53,348 nt of DNA from Gammaproteobacteria bacterium (GTDB taxonomy: Bacteria > Pseudomonadota > Gammaproteobacteria > Steroidobacterales > XN24): NCBI GenBank assembly GCA_029287575.1, contig JARFQW010000092.1, positions 1-53,348 on the forward strand, read 5' to 3'. The position numbers were made by a program, and so were the translations under genes. A model generated the notes under the pieces. It saw nothing but the letters and a program-made list of their open reading frames with translations, was not told where the DNA came from and ran no database searches. Below, piece after piece: positions 33,516 to 42,259 of this stretch (the first letter of the stretch is position 1; the number at the start of each line of letters is the position of its first letter).

Positions 33516-34535
33516 ATGAACCGCTTGGAGACCGTGCAGCCCGGCCGGGGCCCGCGAGCGCGTCTGGCCATCCTTTATGGTTCCGGATTGCTGCTGGTCG
33601 CGGCCTTGCTGAGCTTTTCCGAGCCGCCTGTACAAAGCCTCATCGGTACCGAGCTCTATGAGTTCCGTCACCTGTTCATATTCAGCCTGGCCGGGCTGAC
33701 GATTCTCGAGCTGACCGCCCTCATCGGGCGGACCGTGATTCGGCGGCGGTCCCTGTACTATCTCATTGCCGCGGTTGCTGTCGCCGGCCTCGCGTACGGA
33801 CAGCAGCTGCTCGAGCTGACCCACGGCGGCGGTGAGCCGGACTGGCGGCTTGCAACCCGAAACTGGATCGGCGCCCTGGCCGTACTGACGCTGAGCGCGG
33901 GCCTGGACCGATCGCTGCGCCGGGAACACGGCTGGCTCAGGGGGTCGCCCCGAAAGGTCATCGCGGGGATATCGGTCCTCGTGCTTCTCTTCATCCTGCG
34001 TCCGCTGATTCCGGTGGGCCTGGCTTACGCCGGCCGCGACGGGGCGTTTCCGGTTCTGGTCGACCTGACCGCAAGCTGGCAAAGACCCTTTCTCGAACTG
34101 CGTGACTCCGAGCTGTATACCGGGGTCCCGCCGGACGAGTGGCGGGAGGCGCCGCACAAGGAAGTGGCCATGGTGATGTTTCGGCCCGGTGCCGGCGGCA
34201 GCGTGATCATCAACGAGCCGTTCCGGGACTGGCGGGACTATGGGGAGGTGCGTTTGCCGGTGTACGTGGACGGTCCTCGGCCGATTACGCTGGACCTTCG
34301 CTTCGAGGACAAGCGCACGCCGGACCATGAACAGGATCGTTACGCGGGCCAGTTCATCCTCGAACCCGGCGCGCACGTCGTTGTGGTCCCGTTTGCCGAA
34401 TATCATCAGGGACCAGCGGAGCGGCATCTGAGAATCGCCCGTATGCGGCGGATCGTGATTTCCGCCAGCGGTCCTCCGGAACTTTTTCGGATTTTCGTCG
34501 GTCGCATGCGGCTGGCCGGCACGCAGCCGGATTAA
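33516..34535 (+). CDS. VanZ-like membrane protein with periplasmic beta-sandwich domain (copy 2)
   Basis: A 339-residue paralogue of the 31247 gene. It has four hydrophobic segments (about 17-175; LAILYGSGLLLVAALLSFS, FIFSLAGLTILELTALIG, LYYLIAAVAVAGLAYGQQLLEL, VIAGISVLVLLFIL) and a C-terminal sandwich (FRDWRDYGEVRLPVYVDG, LRFEDKRTPDHEQDRYAGQF, PGAHVVVVPFAEY, LRIARMRRIVISASG). The VanZ residues are less clear than in copy 1, but the layout and spacing of both halves agree. ATG 33516 has only AGGA overlapping it and AGGGCGAG further up, so the ribosome site is poor. Function unknown; a membrane sensor or carrier for a periplasmic glycan is possible. Confidence 0.72.
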   Translation: MNRLETVQPGRGPRARLAILYGSGLLLVAALLSFSEPPVQSLIGTELYEFRHLFIFSLAGLTILELTALIGRTVIRRRSLYYLIAAVAVAGLAYGQQLLELTHGGGEPDWRLATRNWIGALAVLTLSAGLDRSLRREHGWLRGSPRKVIAGISVLVLLFILRPLIPVGLAYAGRDGAFPVLVDLTASWQRPFLELRDSELYTGVPPDEWREAPHKEVAMVMFRPGAGGSVIINEPFRDWRDYGEVRLPVYVDGPRPITLDLRFEDKRTPDHEQDRYAGQFILEPGAHVVVVPFAEYHQGPAERHLRIARMRRIVISASGPPELFRIFVGRMRLAGTQPD

Positions 34536-34588
34536 GCCGTCCGCCGGTTCCCTTTCATGACGCGGCGCCGGCCGCCCGGGAGAGCCCG

Positions 34589-35245
34589 TTGACTTCCATG
34601 AGCAAGATCCTGGTTTCCGCACTGATTGCCGGCGGATTGATGATGGCATCGTTTTCGGACAGCCGCGTGATGCCGGACGACCCCTGGCAAGTGCGGCCGC
34701 TCCTCACCGGGGCGACGGCGCCGGCCTTCACGGCCCGCTTTCCGGATGGCTCATCCTGGACATTCAACCCGGCCGAGCTCGACGGGCCCGTGATCCTCAC
34801 GTTTTATCGGGGCAGCTGGTGCCCTTACTGCACACAGCATCTGATGGACTACCGGAATGTCGAAGGCGAACTGATCGAGCTGGGATACCGGCTGGTCTTC
34901 GTGTCGCCCGACCGCCCCGAAGTGCTCGCCGAGGGTCTGGAGGGCGAGACCGTTTCCTATGAGGTCGTCTCCGACAGCCGGCTGGCCGTTGCCGAGGCAT
35001 TCGGCGTCGCCTTTCGCCTCGACGACGTCACCGTGGCCCGCTATCTGAAAGCCGGGATCGACCTCAACGAGGCCGCTGGCGAGGACCACCAGGGGCTGCC
35101 GGTTCCCTCCACCTGGATCATTGGGGAGGACGGCACGATCCGGTTTTCGTACGTGAACCCGGATTACAAGACCCGGCTGGATCCGACGGTCCTGCTCGCC
35201 GCCGCACGGTCTGTTGCTACGGCGCACGGTAACGAGAATCGCTAG
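34589..35245 (+). CDS. AhpC/TSA-family peroxiredoxin-like protein, exported
   Basis: A 218-residue protein with a short N-terminal hydrophobic segment (KILVSALIAGGLMMASFS), likely a signal or anchor. The thioredoxin-fold domain shows YRGSWCPYCT, with a CxxC motif where peroxiredoxins usually keep one peroxidatic cysteine, then VFVSPDRPEVLA and a cis-proline-like GLPVPSTWIIGEDG. It may be a thiol peroxidase or redox protein in the periplasm. TTG 34589 is favoured because GGGAG lies 6 nt upstream; ATG 34598 is the alternative. Confidence 0.82.
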   Translation: MTSMSKILVSALIAGGLMMASFSDSRVMPDDPWQVRPLLTGATAPAFTARFPDGSSWTFNPAELDGPVILTFYRGSWCPYCTQHLMDYRNVEGELIELGYRLVFVSPDRPEVLAEGLEGETVSYEVVSDSRLAVAEAFGVAFRLDDVTVARYLKAGIDLNEAAGEDHQGLPVPSTWIIGEDGTIRFSYVNPDYKTRLDPTVLLAAARSVATAHGNENR

Positions 35246-35312
35246 GGGCTGACACGTTCCTGTCACGCCGGGACGAGAACATCCGGAATCTGAAAGAATC
35301 GGTCAGGCAGGG

Positions 35313-36491
35313 ATGTTCGAGCTACTGTTCAGGAGCGCCATTCGCTTCGCGGGGATGTGCTGTGTCGCCGTGGGCCAGTCCTTCGCCCAGCCGTCGGGCA
35401 AGAGTCTGCGCCGCGTCGCAATGCTCGTTCTCCTGGTCCCGCCATTTGTGGTCCTGCAGCTGGTCAACTGTGTTTGCCTTGCCCTGGACAGCCTGCTGTT
35501 TCCCTCCTTTCGCCGCGTACGAATCGTCAGCCCCGTCTTTATCGTTGGCGTTCCTCGCAGTGGTACGACCTTTCTCCACCGGGTCCTGGCCATAGACGAC
35601 GCCAGCACGACGCTCACGGCCTGGGAATGTCTTTTCGCACCCTCGATATTGCAGCGCCACGTCGTTCGGGGCGTTGCTCGAATCGACGCGCTGATCGGAC
35701 GGCCTCTCGGCCGTAGCCTGTCTTGGCTGGAACGGCGTCTGACCAGCCGGCTTCAGAAGGTCCATGCAACCGGTCTGTCGGCTCCCGAGGAAGACTTCCT
35801 CACGCTGCTTCCGGTGCTCGGCTGTTTTCTGCTGATCGTGCCTTTTCCGGAGTCCCGATGGGTCTGGCGCCTGGGGCGTTTCGACCTGGCGATGCCGCTT
35901 CATACGCGCCAGCAGTTCATGGAATTCTACCGCGGCCTGGTACAGCGCCATCTCTATTTCCACGGCTCCTGCCGCCGGTTTCTGTCCAAGAATCCGTCCT
36001 TCTCCCCCATGGTCAGAAGCCTCAGGGAAACGTTCCCCTCCTGCCGCATCGTGGCCTGCCTGAGAGACCCTGTCGAGGCGGTGCCGTCGCAGCTCAGCGC
36101 GCTGCGGGACGCCATGACTGTGTTCGGCCACGATCCGGCGAGTCAGCCCTTTCGCGATCGCTTCCTGGCCCAGATGGCCTGGTACTACGAGTATCTTCTC
36201 GCCGAATTTTCGAAGACTCCGGGAAATCGCCAGGCGATCGTTTTGATGCCGAGTCTCAGGGCGGATATCAGCGGCACGGTGGCTGCCCTGTACCGGCGTT
36301 TCGAACTTCCCCTGCCGGTAGCCTTCCAACGCGCCGTTGCCGAGCTGGACGCGGCCGCGCGGAGCTACTCCAGCGGGCACCGGTACGAGGCAAGCGCCTT
36401 CGGTCTCAGCGAGGCGGATATCCGCGATCGGTTCGCGGCCGCATACCGGGGCATCGGAACGGGAACCCAAGTCTCGGGGCTGGCCGCATGA
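35313..36491 (+). CDS. Sulfotransferase-family protein with N-terminal membrane segment
   Basis: A 392-residue protein. One long hydrophobic segment (about 33-66) anchors it; the PAPS-binding loop is FIVGVPRSGTTFLH and the 3'-phosphate segment is CLRDPVEAVPSQL. PEEDFLTLL and KNPSFSPMVRSLRETFP lie between, as in the Sulfotransfer_3 group. It likely sulfates a lipid-linked or membrane-near acceptor. It is the first gene of a three-gene unit: the next start overlaps its stop as ATGA and encodes a glycosyltransferase, followed by a deacetylase. GGCAGGG lies just before the ATG. Confidence 0.86.
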   Translation: MFELLFRSAIRFAGMCCVAVGQSFAQPSGKSLRRVAMLVLLVPPFVVLQLVNCVCLALDSLLFPSFRRVRIVSPVFIVGVPRSGTTFLHRVLAIDDASTTLTAWECLFAPSILQRHVVRGVARIDALIGRPLGRSLSWLERRLTSRLQKVHATGLSAPEEDFLTLLPVLGCFLLIVPFPESRWVWRLGRFDLAMPLHTRQQFMEFYRGLVQRHLYFHGSCRRFLSKNPSFSPMVRSLRETFPSCRIVACLRDPVEAVPSQLSALRDAMTVFGHDPASQPFRDRFLAQMAWYYEYLLAEFSKTPGNRQAIVLMPSLRADISGTVAALYRRFELPLPVAFQRAVAELDAAARSYSSGHRYEASAFGLSEADIRDRFAAAYRGIGTGTQVSGLAA

Positions 36492-37618
36492 TCGCCACGG
36501 CGCGCCACGTGTCCGTTGTCCTGGAAGCCCGCGCCCGGCGGATTCTGGTTCTGTCCGATGCGTTGCCGGAGCGCAACGGCGTAGGAACCTATTACCGGGA
36601 CCTGGTGGATCATCTGGCCGGGCACCTGGATCGGGTGGAACTCGTCTGCCCCGACGCGGATGCCGGGTGGCGCAACGGCTGGTCATTCCCGATGCCGGGA
36701 GACCCGACCCAGGCATTGTGCGTACCGCCGCTGCGGCGGCTGTTCCGGCATGTCCGGGACATGGATCCGGACGTTGTGATCGCCGCGACACCGGGACCCT
36801 TCGGTCTTCTTGGCGGCTATTTCGCGCGCCGTCACCGGGCTGCATTGATCTGCGGTTTTCACACGCACCTGGAGGGTCTGACGGATCTGTACTGGAAGGC
36901 CGGCCCCGGTCGGCTGTTCGGCGGCTTCAGCCGATGGCTTGTCGATGCCGCGAACCGGATCCTCTTCCGCGGCAGCCAGGCGGTCATTGCCAACTCGCCC
37001 GAGATGGCGGACATGGCGCGGACCATGGGCGCTCGGCGCGTGAGGCTGGTTGGCACCCCCTTGTCCCAGGAGTTTCTGGGCCCTCCGGCCGGTTCTGCGT
37101 CGGGGCGTATTCGGCGAGTGGGTTTTGCGGGGCGGCTGGCTCCCGAGAAGAACATCGGACAGGTCATCGAGGCCGCCCGGCGCCATCGGGAGATAGAGTT
37201 TGTGATTGCCGGCGACGGTCCCCTCAGGGACTCGGTTGCCAGGGCCCAGGCCGCCTTGCCCAATCTGGCCTGGCTGGGCTGGCAGCCGCGCGAATCGATG
37301 CGCGACATGATTGACGGCGTCGACATGCTGGTACTGCCCTCGAGCGTGGAATCCTTCGGGACGATTGCCCTGGAGGCCATGGCCAGGGAGCGGGTGGCGG
37401 TCGTTTCACAAGCCTGCGGCATTCTCGGCTGGCCGGACCTGGCGAACGGTGTTTTTGCGATGCGGCGGGGCGAACGCCTTGCCGATGCCTTGGAGCGGAT
37501 TGTCGCCATGGGCCCCCGGTGCTGTCGGGAGCGGGCCCAGGCAGGGCGCGCTGCGGCCCTGCGACTCGGCCACGCGAACACGCGCGGCTGGCTGGATCTC
37601 ATTTCGGAGGTAGCATGA
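36488..37618 (+). CDS. GT4-family glycosyltransferase
   Basis: A 376-residue GT-B glycosyltransferase. PERNGVGTYYRDLVDHL is the N-terminal acceptor-side loop; GFAGRLAPEKNIGQVIEA opens the donor half and ESFGTIALEAMA holds the E-x7-E retaining motif. The general layout recalls the MgtA/SqdX type that moves a sugar from a nucleotide donor to diacylglycerol or a glycolipid; the donor is not fixed by the motif. The ATG overlaps the stop of the sulfotransferase (ATGA), so the two are translated together; the deacetylase starts 1 bp after its stop. Confidence 0.88.
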   Translation: MIATARHVSVVLEARARRILVLSDALPERNGVGTYYRDLVDHLAGHLDRVELVCPDADAGWRNGWSFPMPGDPTQALCVPPLRRLFRHVRDMDPDVVIAATPGPFGLLGGYFARRHRAALICGFHTHLEGLTDLYWKAGPGRLFGGFSRWLVDAANRILFRGSQAVIANSPEMADMARTMGARRVRLVGTPLSQEFLGPPAGSASGRIRRVGFAGRLAPEKNIGQVIEAARRHREIEFVIAGDGPLRDSVARAQAALPNLAWLGWQPRESMRDMIDGVDMLVLPSSVESFGTIALEAMARERVAVVSQACGILGWPDLANGVFAMRRGERLADALERIVAMGPRCCRERAQAGRAAALRLGHANTRGWLDLISEVA

Positions 37619-37619
37619 C

Positions 37620-38330
37620 ATGCGTCTGCTGATCTCGGTTCACGACGTCATGCCGTCTACCCGGAGCCGGGTCTCGGACGTGCTGGACTGGCTGAGCGAG
37701 CGTCAGGCGGGACCGGTGGTTCTACTGGTCGTGCCGGGCTCCGGATGGGACGCCGGGGGCGTTGAATGGCTGCGCTCGCTGGAGCGGGCCGGACACGAAC
37801 TGGCCGGGCACGGATGGCGGCATGCGGTGGAACACTATGGTGGCGTTTACCATCGACTGCATGGGGCGCTGATTTCCCGCCGTGTGGCCGAGCATCTGGC
37901 CCTCGACAGGGACGGTATCGCCGCACTCGTGCGCCGCTGTCATGGCTGGTTCGGTGAGGTTGGCCTTCGGCCACCGCGGCTTTACGTTCCGCCGGCCTGG
38001 GCCATGGGTCCGCTCGGGCCTGAACAGCTGCCCCGGCTGCCATTCGAGTGGTACGAAGACCTGGCGGGTTACTGGTCCCGGCAGGGCCAGTGTCATCGGG
38101 TGCCGGTGGTCGGCTACGAGTCCGATCGCGCCTGGACGCGGCCATTTCTCAGGTTGTTTAATCGACACGCCCGGCGCCGCGGGCGCCGGCGGGGTCTACT
38201 GCGCGTTGCCATCCACCCCGATGATCTCCGCCTGTCCATGGCGGCGGATCTGGCGCGCTGTCTGGACAGTGTGCCGCCGGCGGCCGGCAATGCCGGCTGG
38301 GCAGCGCTGCCGGATCTGCTCGCCGCCTGA
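37620..38330 (+). CDS. Polysaccharide deacetylase-like protein (DUF2334 type)
   Basis: A 236-residue NodB-like fold protein. LLISVHDVMP at the start supplies the catalytic His-Asp pair; HELAGHGWRHAVEH gives the metal-binding histidines; LRVAIHPDDLRL is the C-terminal histidine strand. DUF2334 proteins are related to carbohydrate esterase family 4 and probably remove N-acetyl groups from an amino sugar. It is the last gene of the sulfotransferase/glycosyltransferase/deacetylase unit, starting one base after the previous stop with TCGGAGG some 9 nt upstream inside the glycosyltransferase gene. Confidence 0.85.
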   Translation: MRLLISVHDVMPSTRSRVSDVLDWLSERQAGPVVLLVVPGSGWDAGGVEWLRSLERAGHELAGHGWRHAVEHYGGVYHRLHGALISRRVAEHLALDRDGIAALVRRCHGWFGEVGLRPPRLYVPPAWAMGPLGPEQLPRLPFEWYEDLAGYWSRQGQCHRVPVVGYESDRAWTRPFLRLFNRHARRRGRRRGLLRVAIHPDDLRLSMAADLARCLDSVPPAAGNAGWAALPDLLAA

Positions 38331-38356
38331 GGCCCTCCGCCCGCAGGCAGACCGGT

Positions 38357-39838
38357 TCAGGGAGTGTCGGCTACCGCGCCGGAATCCGGCGCCGGCTCGA
38401 GCGGCTCGATCGTGAAGCCCTTGATGCCGTAGGCCGCCGAAATAAACGGACTGATCAGATTGAAGAAGCAATAGGGCAGATAGGCCAGGGTTGCGACGCC
38501 CAGCGTGGCCGACATATACGCTCCGCACGTGTTCCAGGGCACCAGCGGTGAGGTCAGTGTCCCCGCGTCCTCGATAGCGCGGGAGAGATTTCGAGCGGCA
38601 AGCCTGCGGCGGCGGAACTCCTCCCGGAACATCCGTCCGGGAAGGACGATGGACATGTACTGGTCGGCGGTGACGATGTTCGAGCCGATCGCGGTCACAA
38701 TCACCGCCGAAATCAGGGCGCCGGTCGTATTGGCTGCCCGGATCACGGCCTGGATCAGCCGGCTGAGCAGGCCCGTGTGTTCCATGACCGCGCCGAAGGA
38801 CAGGGCGCAGATCACCAGCCAGACGGTGTTGAGCATGCCGCTCATGCCGCCCCGGGACAGAAGCGCGTCCACGGTCTCATCACCGGTAGACGCCACGTAG
38901 CCGTCGAACAGGGCGGTCCACACGCCTTTCAGCAGGACCATTCCCTCGGAAAGACCCTCGCCGCTGACAAACGCCATGACCCGTTCGGGTTGCCGCCAGG
39001 CGGCGATGACGGCCCCCAGCAGGGCGCCGCCGAGAATGACCGGCAGGGCCGGTCGGCGCATGGCCGCCATGCCGAACACGAACACCAGTGGCAGCAGCGT
39101 CCAGCCGGAAAGATCGAACTGCGCCGAGAGCACGGCACTGGTATTGCCGAGTTCGAGTTCGGCGGACGACCCCCCGCGCAGGCCCATCACGGTAAAGATC
39201 GTCAGGGCGATCAAAAACGATGGCACCGTGGTCCAGAGCATGTGGCGGATATGGGAGAACAGCTCCGCGCCGGCCACCGCCGGAGCCAGGTTCGTCGTGT
39301 CCGACAGCGGCGACATCTTGTCGCCGAAATAGGCGCCGGAAATGACCGCACCCGCCGTGGCAGCCGGTGACAGGCCCATCCCCTGGGCCACACCGATCAG
39401 GCCGATCCCGATGGTGCCGGCCGTGGTCCAGGAGCTGCCGATGGCAAGCGACGCCACGGCGCAGAGCAGGGCGCTGGAGACAAAGAAAAAGCTTGGATCG
39501 AGGATCTTCATTCCGTAGAAGATCATGGCGGGCACCGTGCCGCTGATCATCCAGGCGCCGATCAGAGCGCCGACGGCCAGCAGAATCAGGATCCCGCCCA
39601 TGCCCGTGCCGATGCCGGTCACGATGGCTTTCTGAATATGCGCCCAGCTGTGGCCGTTGCGTATGCCGATGGCCGCGGCGACCGCTGCCGAGATCACCAG
39701 CACGATCTGGTTGGCCCCGTACGATGAGTCCGCGCCGAACAGGTGCACCGACAGGGACAGCAGGACGATGAGTACGGCCAGCGGAACGAAGGCTTGCAGA
39801 AGGGTTGGAATACGGTTGAGCTGCTCACCTCGAGCCAT
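38357..39838 (-). CDS. nhaC: NhaC-type Na+/H+ antiporter
   Basis: A 493-residue antiporter with about 11-12 membrane segments. Signature parts include GTGMGGILILLAVGALIGAW, ALLCAVASLAIGSSWTTAGTIGIGLIGV, GAYFGDKMSPLSDTTNLAPAVAG and SPLVPWNTCGAYMS. NhaC proteins exchange sodium for protons. ATG 39838 is chosen, with GGAG 8 nt upstream; the frame is open further but reads antisense into the next gene. Monocistronic. Confidence 0.92.
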   Translation of the reverse strand: MARGEQLNRIPTLLQAFVPLAVLIVLLSLSVHLFGADSSYGANQIVLVISAAVAAAIGIRNGHSWAHIQKAIVTGIGTGMGGILILLAVGALIGAWMISGTVPAMIFYGMKILDPSFFFVSSALLCAVASLAIGSSWTTAGTIGIGLIGVAQGMGLSPAATAGAVISGAYFGDKMSPLSDTTNLAPAVAGAELFSHIRHMLWTTVPSFLIALTIFTVMGLRGGSSAELELGNTSAVLSAQFDLSGWTLLPLVFVFGMAAMRRPALPVILGGALLGAVIAAWRQPERVMAFVSGEGLSEGMVLLKGVWTALFDGYVASTGDETVDALLSRGGMSGMLNTVWLVICALSFGAVMEHTGLLSRLIQAVIRAANTTGALISAVIVTAIGSNIVTADQYMSIVLPGRMFREEFRRRRLAARNLSRAIEDAGTLTSPLVPWNTCGAYMSATLGVATLAYLPYCFFNLISPFISAAYGIKGFTIEPLEPAPDSGAVADTP

Positions 39839-39901
39839 GCTGGCTTCTCCCGGACAGGTCGCGGCAGTATAGGGGGCGCCATTGCATACAGGCCAGCGTC
39901 C

Positions 39902-40786
39902 TTGCGTCAGATCAACATACCTGCCGGCGGTTTTGACTATTCCGCTGTCGAGGCCGGTCCCGCGGACGGGCCCCTGGTGCTCTGCCTGCACGGTTTTCCG
40001 GACACGACGGCGACCTGGGTGCACCAGCTCCAGGCGCTCGCCAGCGCGGGCTACCGTGTCGTCGCACCCATGCTGCGGGGCTATGAGCCGCATACGGCAA
40101 GAACGACCCGCCGCTACTTCGCCCGGGATCTCGCCGTGGACGTCATCGGCTGGCTGGATGGACTGGAGACGGAACGGGCCCACGTGCTCGCCCACGACTG
40201 GGGCGCCGCCGCCGGCTACGCGGCCGCCGCGCGCTCCGATAGGCGCCTGCGATCGCTGACCGCTCTGGCGGTGCCGCCGGCCGGCCGGTTTCTCGAAAGC
40301 CTCCCGCGCCGACCGGACCAACTCTGGCGGTCCCGCTACATGGCGTTCTTCCAGCTGCAGGGCCTCAGTGAGTGGTGGCTGCTTCGGCGCCGGGGTCAGG
40401 TGATCCGCCGCTACTGGCGTCGATGGTCATCCGGGTGGAGCCCGCCGGAAGAAGTGCTCGGCCCCGCCATCGAGGCCCTGGCGCAGCCCGGCGTGCTGCC
40501 GGCGGCGTTGGCCTATTACCGTGACCTGTTCGCGGTCACCGATCCACGGTGGCGTGAGAGCCTCGACATGCTGACCCGGCCCATCACGGTCCCCACGCTG
40601 ATCATGATGGGCGGGGCGGACCGGGCCATCGGCGCCCGGCTCCTGGACACCACGGTCCGTCGCGATGACTTTCCCGCCGGCGTTCGCGTGGCGCGTGTAG
40701 CGGACGCGGGGCACTGGCTCCATCTCCAGGCACCGCGGGCGGTAAACCGGGAGATCCTGGGCTTTCTTCGGGGCCTCGACGACTAG
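39902..40786 (+). CDS. Alpha/beta hydrolase, epoxide-hydrolase-like
   Basis: A 294-residue hydrolase. CLHGFPDTTATW is the oxyanion-hole segment, PMLRGYEPH follows, AHDWGAAAGY is the nucleophile elbow with aspartate (HDWG, the epoxide hydrolase/dehalogenase type), and DAGHWLHLQAP has the catalytic histidine. A cap domain (about 125-200, Trp/Arg-rich) sits between. The start is uncertain: TTG 39902 gives the normal opening RQINIPAGG, while starts further up overlap the divergent nhaC gene. It shares its final CTAG with the stop of the convergent LysR gene. Confidence 0.82.
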   Translation: MRQINIPAGGFDYSAVEAGPADGPLVLCLHGFPDTTATWVHQLQALASAGYRVVAPMLRGYEPHTARTTRRYFARDLAVDVIGWLDGLETERAHVLAHDWGAAAGYAAAARSDRRLRSLTALAVPPAGRFLESLPRRPDQLWRSRYMAFFQLQGLSEWWLLRRRGQVIRRYWRRWSSGWSPPEEVLGPAIEALAQPGVLPAALAYYRDLFAVTDPRWRESLDMLTRPITVPTLIMMGGADRAIGARLLDTTVRRDDFPAGVRVARVADAGHWLHLQAPRAVNREILGFLRGLDD

Positions 40787-41682
40787 GCTTGTGTCACCGC
40801 CGATTTCTGCAGGCGGGGGTCCGACCGGAGGCGTGCAAACAGGAAGTCGCTGGTGGCGCGAATTCTGCCGACACCGCGCAGATCCCGGTGTGTCAGCAGC
40901 CACAGGCCGACGCTGAACACCGGGTCCATGGGAAACAGGTGGACGAGCCCCTCGCGGACCTGATCCGCGGGCAGAAAAGCAATTCCCGCACCGGCGATCG
41001 CCATGGCCGCCATCGTGTTCAGCGAGTCGCAGGTCGCGACAAATGCCCCAGGCGGGTAGGCCGACATGAGCCAGTTCAGGGCGGCAACCCGGCGGATTCT
41101 TCGGTCCGCTCCGATCAGCGGATGGACGGCCAGATCTCCCATGGTGCCCGGTCGGGCCGCCTGTTCATCAAGGTAGCGGGCGCCGGCACAGACCATCCAG
41201 GGAACATCGCAGAGACGTCGTCCGACCAGGTGGTCCGGCGGGTTCGGCGTCGCCCGCAAAGCCAGATCGGCTTCGCGCCGGGACAAGTCGTAGTCCGTAT
41301 CGCTGACGGCGATGTCCAGCCGGATACCCGGATGCAGGCGGCGAAATTCCGGAATCAGCGGGGCCAGGTAGGCGCTGGCGATGTTTGCCGGGGCCGTGAG
41401 CCGGACTTCGCCCGAGGGGCGGATATCCTGCCCGGCGAGGGCGCGTTCCAGCTCGACGATGGCGTCGCTGGCCCGTTCGGCATGGGCCACGGCGAGCTCG
41501 CCCGCGGGGGTCGGAACATAGCCCTCGGGTTGACGCTCGAACAGCCGGGCCCCGAGGCGGGTTTCCAGGCCCTTGAGGCGCCGGAATACCGTCGAGTGGT
41601 TCACCCCGAGATCCCGCGCCGCGCCGGCAAGGCTCCCTTCCCGCGCCACGGCGAGGAAGTAGCGAAGATCGTTCCAATCCAT
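40783..41682 (-). CDS. LysR-family transcriptional regulator
   Basis: A 299-residue LTTR. The winged-helix is MDWNDLRYFLAVAREGSLAGAARDLGVNHSTVFRRLKGLE with long helix after it; residues about 90-295 form the effector domain (SGEVRLTAPANIASAYLAPLIPEF, DLALRATPNPPDHLV). ATG 41682 is used because it gives the family opening. It is divergent from the DoxX gene, with two TTGC-N6-GCAA sites in the shared 101-bp gap, so it probably controls that gene and itself. Its stop shares CTAG with the convergent hydrolase. Confidence 0.92.
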   Translation of the reverse strand: MDWNDLRYFLAVAREGSLAGAARDLGVNHSTVFRRLKGLETRLGARLFERQPEGYVPTPAGELAVAHAERASDAIVELERALAGQDIRPSGEVRLTAPANIASAYLAPLIPEFRRLHPGIRLDIAVSDTDYDLSRREADLALRATPNPPDHLVGRRLCDVPWMVCAGARYLDEQAARPGTMGDLAVHPLIGADRRIRRVAALNWLMSAYPPGAFVATCDSLNTMAAMAIAGAGIAFLPADQVREGLVHLFPMDPVFSVGLWLLTHRDLRGVGRIRATSDFLFARLRSDPRLQKSAVTQA

Positions 41683-41686
41683 GGGT

Positions 41687-41700
41687 TTGCATATTCGCAA
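41687..41700. promoter_or_regulatory. LysR-type site 1, TTGC-ATATTC-GCAA
   Basis: Perfect inverted repeat TTGC-N6-GCAA placed 4 bp before the LysR start codon. The same arrangement recurs at 41729. Matches the general LTTR pattern of an inverted repeat with a T...A frame. Confidence 0.5.
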
Positions 41701-41728
41701 GAAGAATTTGCCGATTTTGCTGATTCCT

Positions 41729-41742
41729 TTGCGATCACGCAA
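41729..41742. promoter_or_regulatory. LysR-type site 2, TTGC-GATCAC-GCAA
   Basis: Second perfect TTGC-N6-GCAA, its centre 42 bp (about four helical turns) from site 1 and 41 bp before the DoxX start codon. Further TTGC half-sites occur between the two. The same-face spacing suits a tetrameric LTTR touching both sites. Confidence 0.55.
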
Positions 41743-41783
41743 GGCTCATCCTGAAGCCCCTGATCCATCACCTGGAGAGTCCC

Positions 41784-42230
41784 ATGACCGGTCCCCGAAC
41801 TCGTGATCTTGGTGCCACCCTGCTTCGCATCTCCCTTGGCACGGTATTTCTCGCCCACGGCCTGTATCTGAAGGTCTTCGTCTTCACCCTCCCCGGCACC
41901 GCCCAGTTCTTCGGGTCCCTCGGACTGCCCCCGATGCTGGCCTATGCCGTCTTCCTGGCAGAGACCCTCGGCGGCCTGGCGCTCTTGCTCGGTGTCCACA
42001 CCCGCTGGGTTGCTGCCGCCCTTGTGCCGGTCGCGCTCGGAGCTACCTGGGCCCATCTTGGCGCCGGATGGCTGTTCAGCAACGCCGGTGGCGGATGGGA
42101 GTACCCGCTGTTCCTGACCCTGACCCTTGTGGTACAGGCCCTGATCGGCGACGGCGCCTGGGCCCTCAGACCGTCGCGACGGCACACCCCAACCCAGCCG
42201 GTACGCGGCCGGGAACCGCAGACAGTCTGA
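41784..42230 (+). CDS. DoxX-family membrane protein
   Basis: A 148-residue protein with four membrane segments: LLRISLGTVFLAHGLYLKVF, LGLPPMLAYAVFLAETLGGLALLLG, WVAAALVPVALGATWAHLG, and the last near YPLFLTLTLVVQALIG. It matches DoxX, a quinol-oxidase-related family also linked to thiol stress and sulfide or radical metabolism; the exact role here is unknown. Divergent from the LysR regulator and likely its target. A hairpin after its stop probably ends transcription. Confidence 0.85.
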   Translation: MTGPRTRDLGATLLRISLGTVFLAHGLYLKVFVFTLPGTAQFFGSLGLPPMLAYAVFLAETLGGLALLLGVHTRWVAAALVPVALGATWAHLGAGWLFSNAGGGWEYPLFLTLTLVVQALIGDGAWALRPSRRHTPTQPVRGREPQTV

Positions 42231-42259
42231 GCCGCTTCTTCGCGCGGGCAGACGAGCGG

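Noticed and set aside
38357-40321. A 654-codon version of NhaC with a 161-residue N-terminal extension
   Set aside because: The extension is antisense to the hydrolase gene, lacks membrane character, and a good ribosome site precedes ATG 39838.
40783-40786. Overlapping stop codons of the hydrolase and LysR genes in CTAG
   Set aside because: Both genes use TAG in the palindrome CTAG, giving a 4-bp tail-to-tail overlap; this is an ordinary result of tight convergent packing.
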